Both the position numbers and the translations under genes were made by a program. From Novosphingobium sp. JCM 18896 (lineage in GTDB: Bacteria > Pseudomonadota > Alphaproteobacteria > Sphingomonadales > Sphingomonadaceae), in NCBI RefSeq assembly GCF_025938095.1, contig NZ_JAPCZF010000006.1:149724-213723 (forward strand): 64,000 nucleotides of DNA. Reading direction: 5' to 3'. The notes beneath the pieces were generated by a model that ran no database searches, was not told the DNA's origin, and saw only the letters and a list, made by a program, of their open reading frames with translations. Each line of letters opens with the position of its first letter. The first letter of the stretch is position 1. Positions 63,974 through 64,000 of this stretch are shown piece after piece.

Positions 63974-63980
63974 GGCGTAA
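63924..63980. repeat. 57-bp perfect inverted repeat
   Basis: An 18-bp arm beginning TTACGCCGTGGC (63924-63941) is matched exactly by its inverse (63963-63980), separated by 21 nt. The right side is followed by a T-rich run (CTTCTTTTCC). It could be a transcription terminator for a plus-strand gene, or a mobile repeat. Confidence 0.8.
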
Positions 63981-64000
63981 ATCGCCTTCTTTTCCAGGTG

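Larger units (their letters stand above)
61185..64000. mobile_element. Left part of a tRNA-associated genomic island
   Basis: Base composition drops sharply from about 61700 to 63300 (many A/T-rich codons such as AAA, TTT, ATA), in contrast to the GC-rich genes before 61060. The boundary coincides with the tRNA-Thr remnant. Two coupled accessory genes and a truncated accessory gene follow. No integrase is in the window; it is expected beyond the right end, beside the intact tRNA. The 487-nt stretch 61033-61519 otherwise holds only the hairpin and the remnant. Confidence 0.5.

Overview
The window is GC-rich chromosomal DNA of an alphaproteobacterium, most probably a sphingomonad (Sphingomonadales, Novosphingobium-like; inferred from protein style and gene order, not from a search). 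Almost all genes are ordinary chromosomal genes with strong purine-rich ribosome binding sites. No rRNA, CRISPR array, intact tRNA or complete transposon is visible.

Layout. 1-1.4 kb: small membrane, PilZ and L7/L12-tail-like proteins. 1.5-10.2 kb: rpoB-rpoC on the minus strand with its own consensus promoter and terminator. 10.5-14.3 kb: an Ala/Pro-rich membrane protein, an autoregulated-looking 46-aa peptide/DUF2975/XRE operon, a frameshifted methyltransferase and a TetR regulator. 14.3-15.7 kb: rplJ-rplL on the plus strand, separated from rpoBC and in opposite orientation. 15.9-20.5 kb: SnoaL-like protein, cytochrome c, MATE exporter, and groES-groEL behind a CIRCE element. 20.7-28.3 kb: Asp/Asn hydroxylase-like protein, class A beta-lactamase-fold hydrolase, Ala-rich lipoprotein, polA, MscS channel, ArsR/SRPBCC pair. 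28.4-31.9 kb: a CDC48/p97-type AAA ATPase, a candidate small RNA, a universal stress protein. 32-37.9 kb: HAD hydrolase, spermidine-synthase-like protein, TonB, rpoN and lptB. 38-45 kb: pmbA, ppa, DUF1345, M61 peptidase, hisS-prfA-prmC. 46-52.6 kb: DUF4167 protein, SOUL protein, lnt, metK, metallopeptidase, glutathione peroxidase, GST. 52.6-58.5 kb: a CoA-transferase operon with an inserted acid phosphatase, TIM-barrel isomerase, cytochrome P450, NDH-2-like oxidoreductase. 58.7-61.1 kb: two orphan genes and a class I DAHP synthase. 61.2-64 kb: a tRNA-Thr remnant followed by AT-richer, foreign-looking DNA.

The strongest regulatory find is upstream of the DAHP synthase. A short leader ORF containing the run FFWYFSY (all three aromatic amino acids) sits just after a sigma70-type promoter and just before a perfect intrinsic terminator. 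Mutually exclusive pairings can be drawn by hand. This is the architecture of ribosome-mediated transcription attenuation, here placed on the entry step of aromatic biosynthesis.

Other systems worth attention are a two-gene translationally coupled operon in the tRNA-associated island (pentapeptide-repeat membrane protein plus nucleotidyltransferase, a defence-system candidate); a ~64-nt sRNA candidate with a CCTCTCCC single-stranded stretch; a 44-bp operator palindrome on the DUF2975/XRE operon; and a secreted-type HAD phosphatase wedged between the two subunits of a 3-oxoacid CoA-transferase. Several palindromic intergenic repeats (about 129, 148, 155 and 90 bp) are spread through the window.
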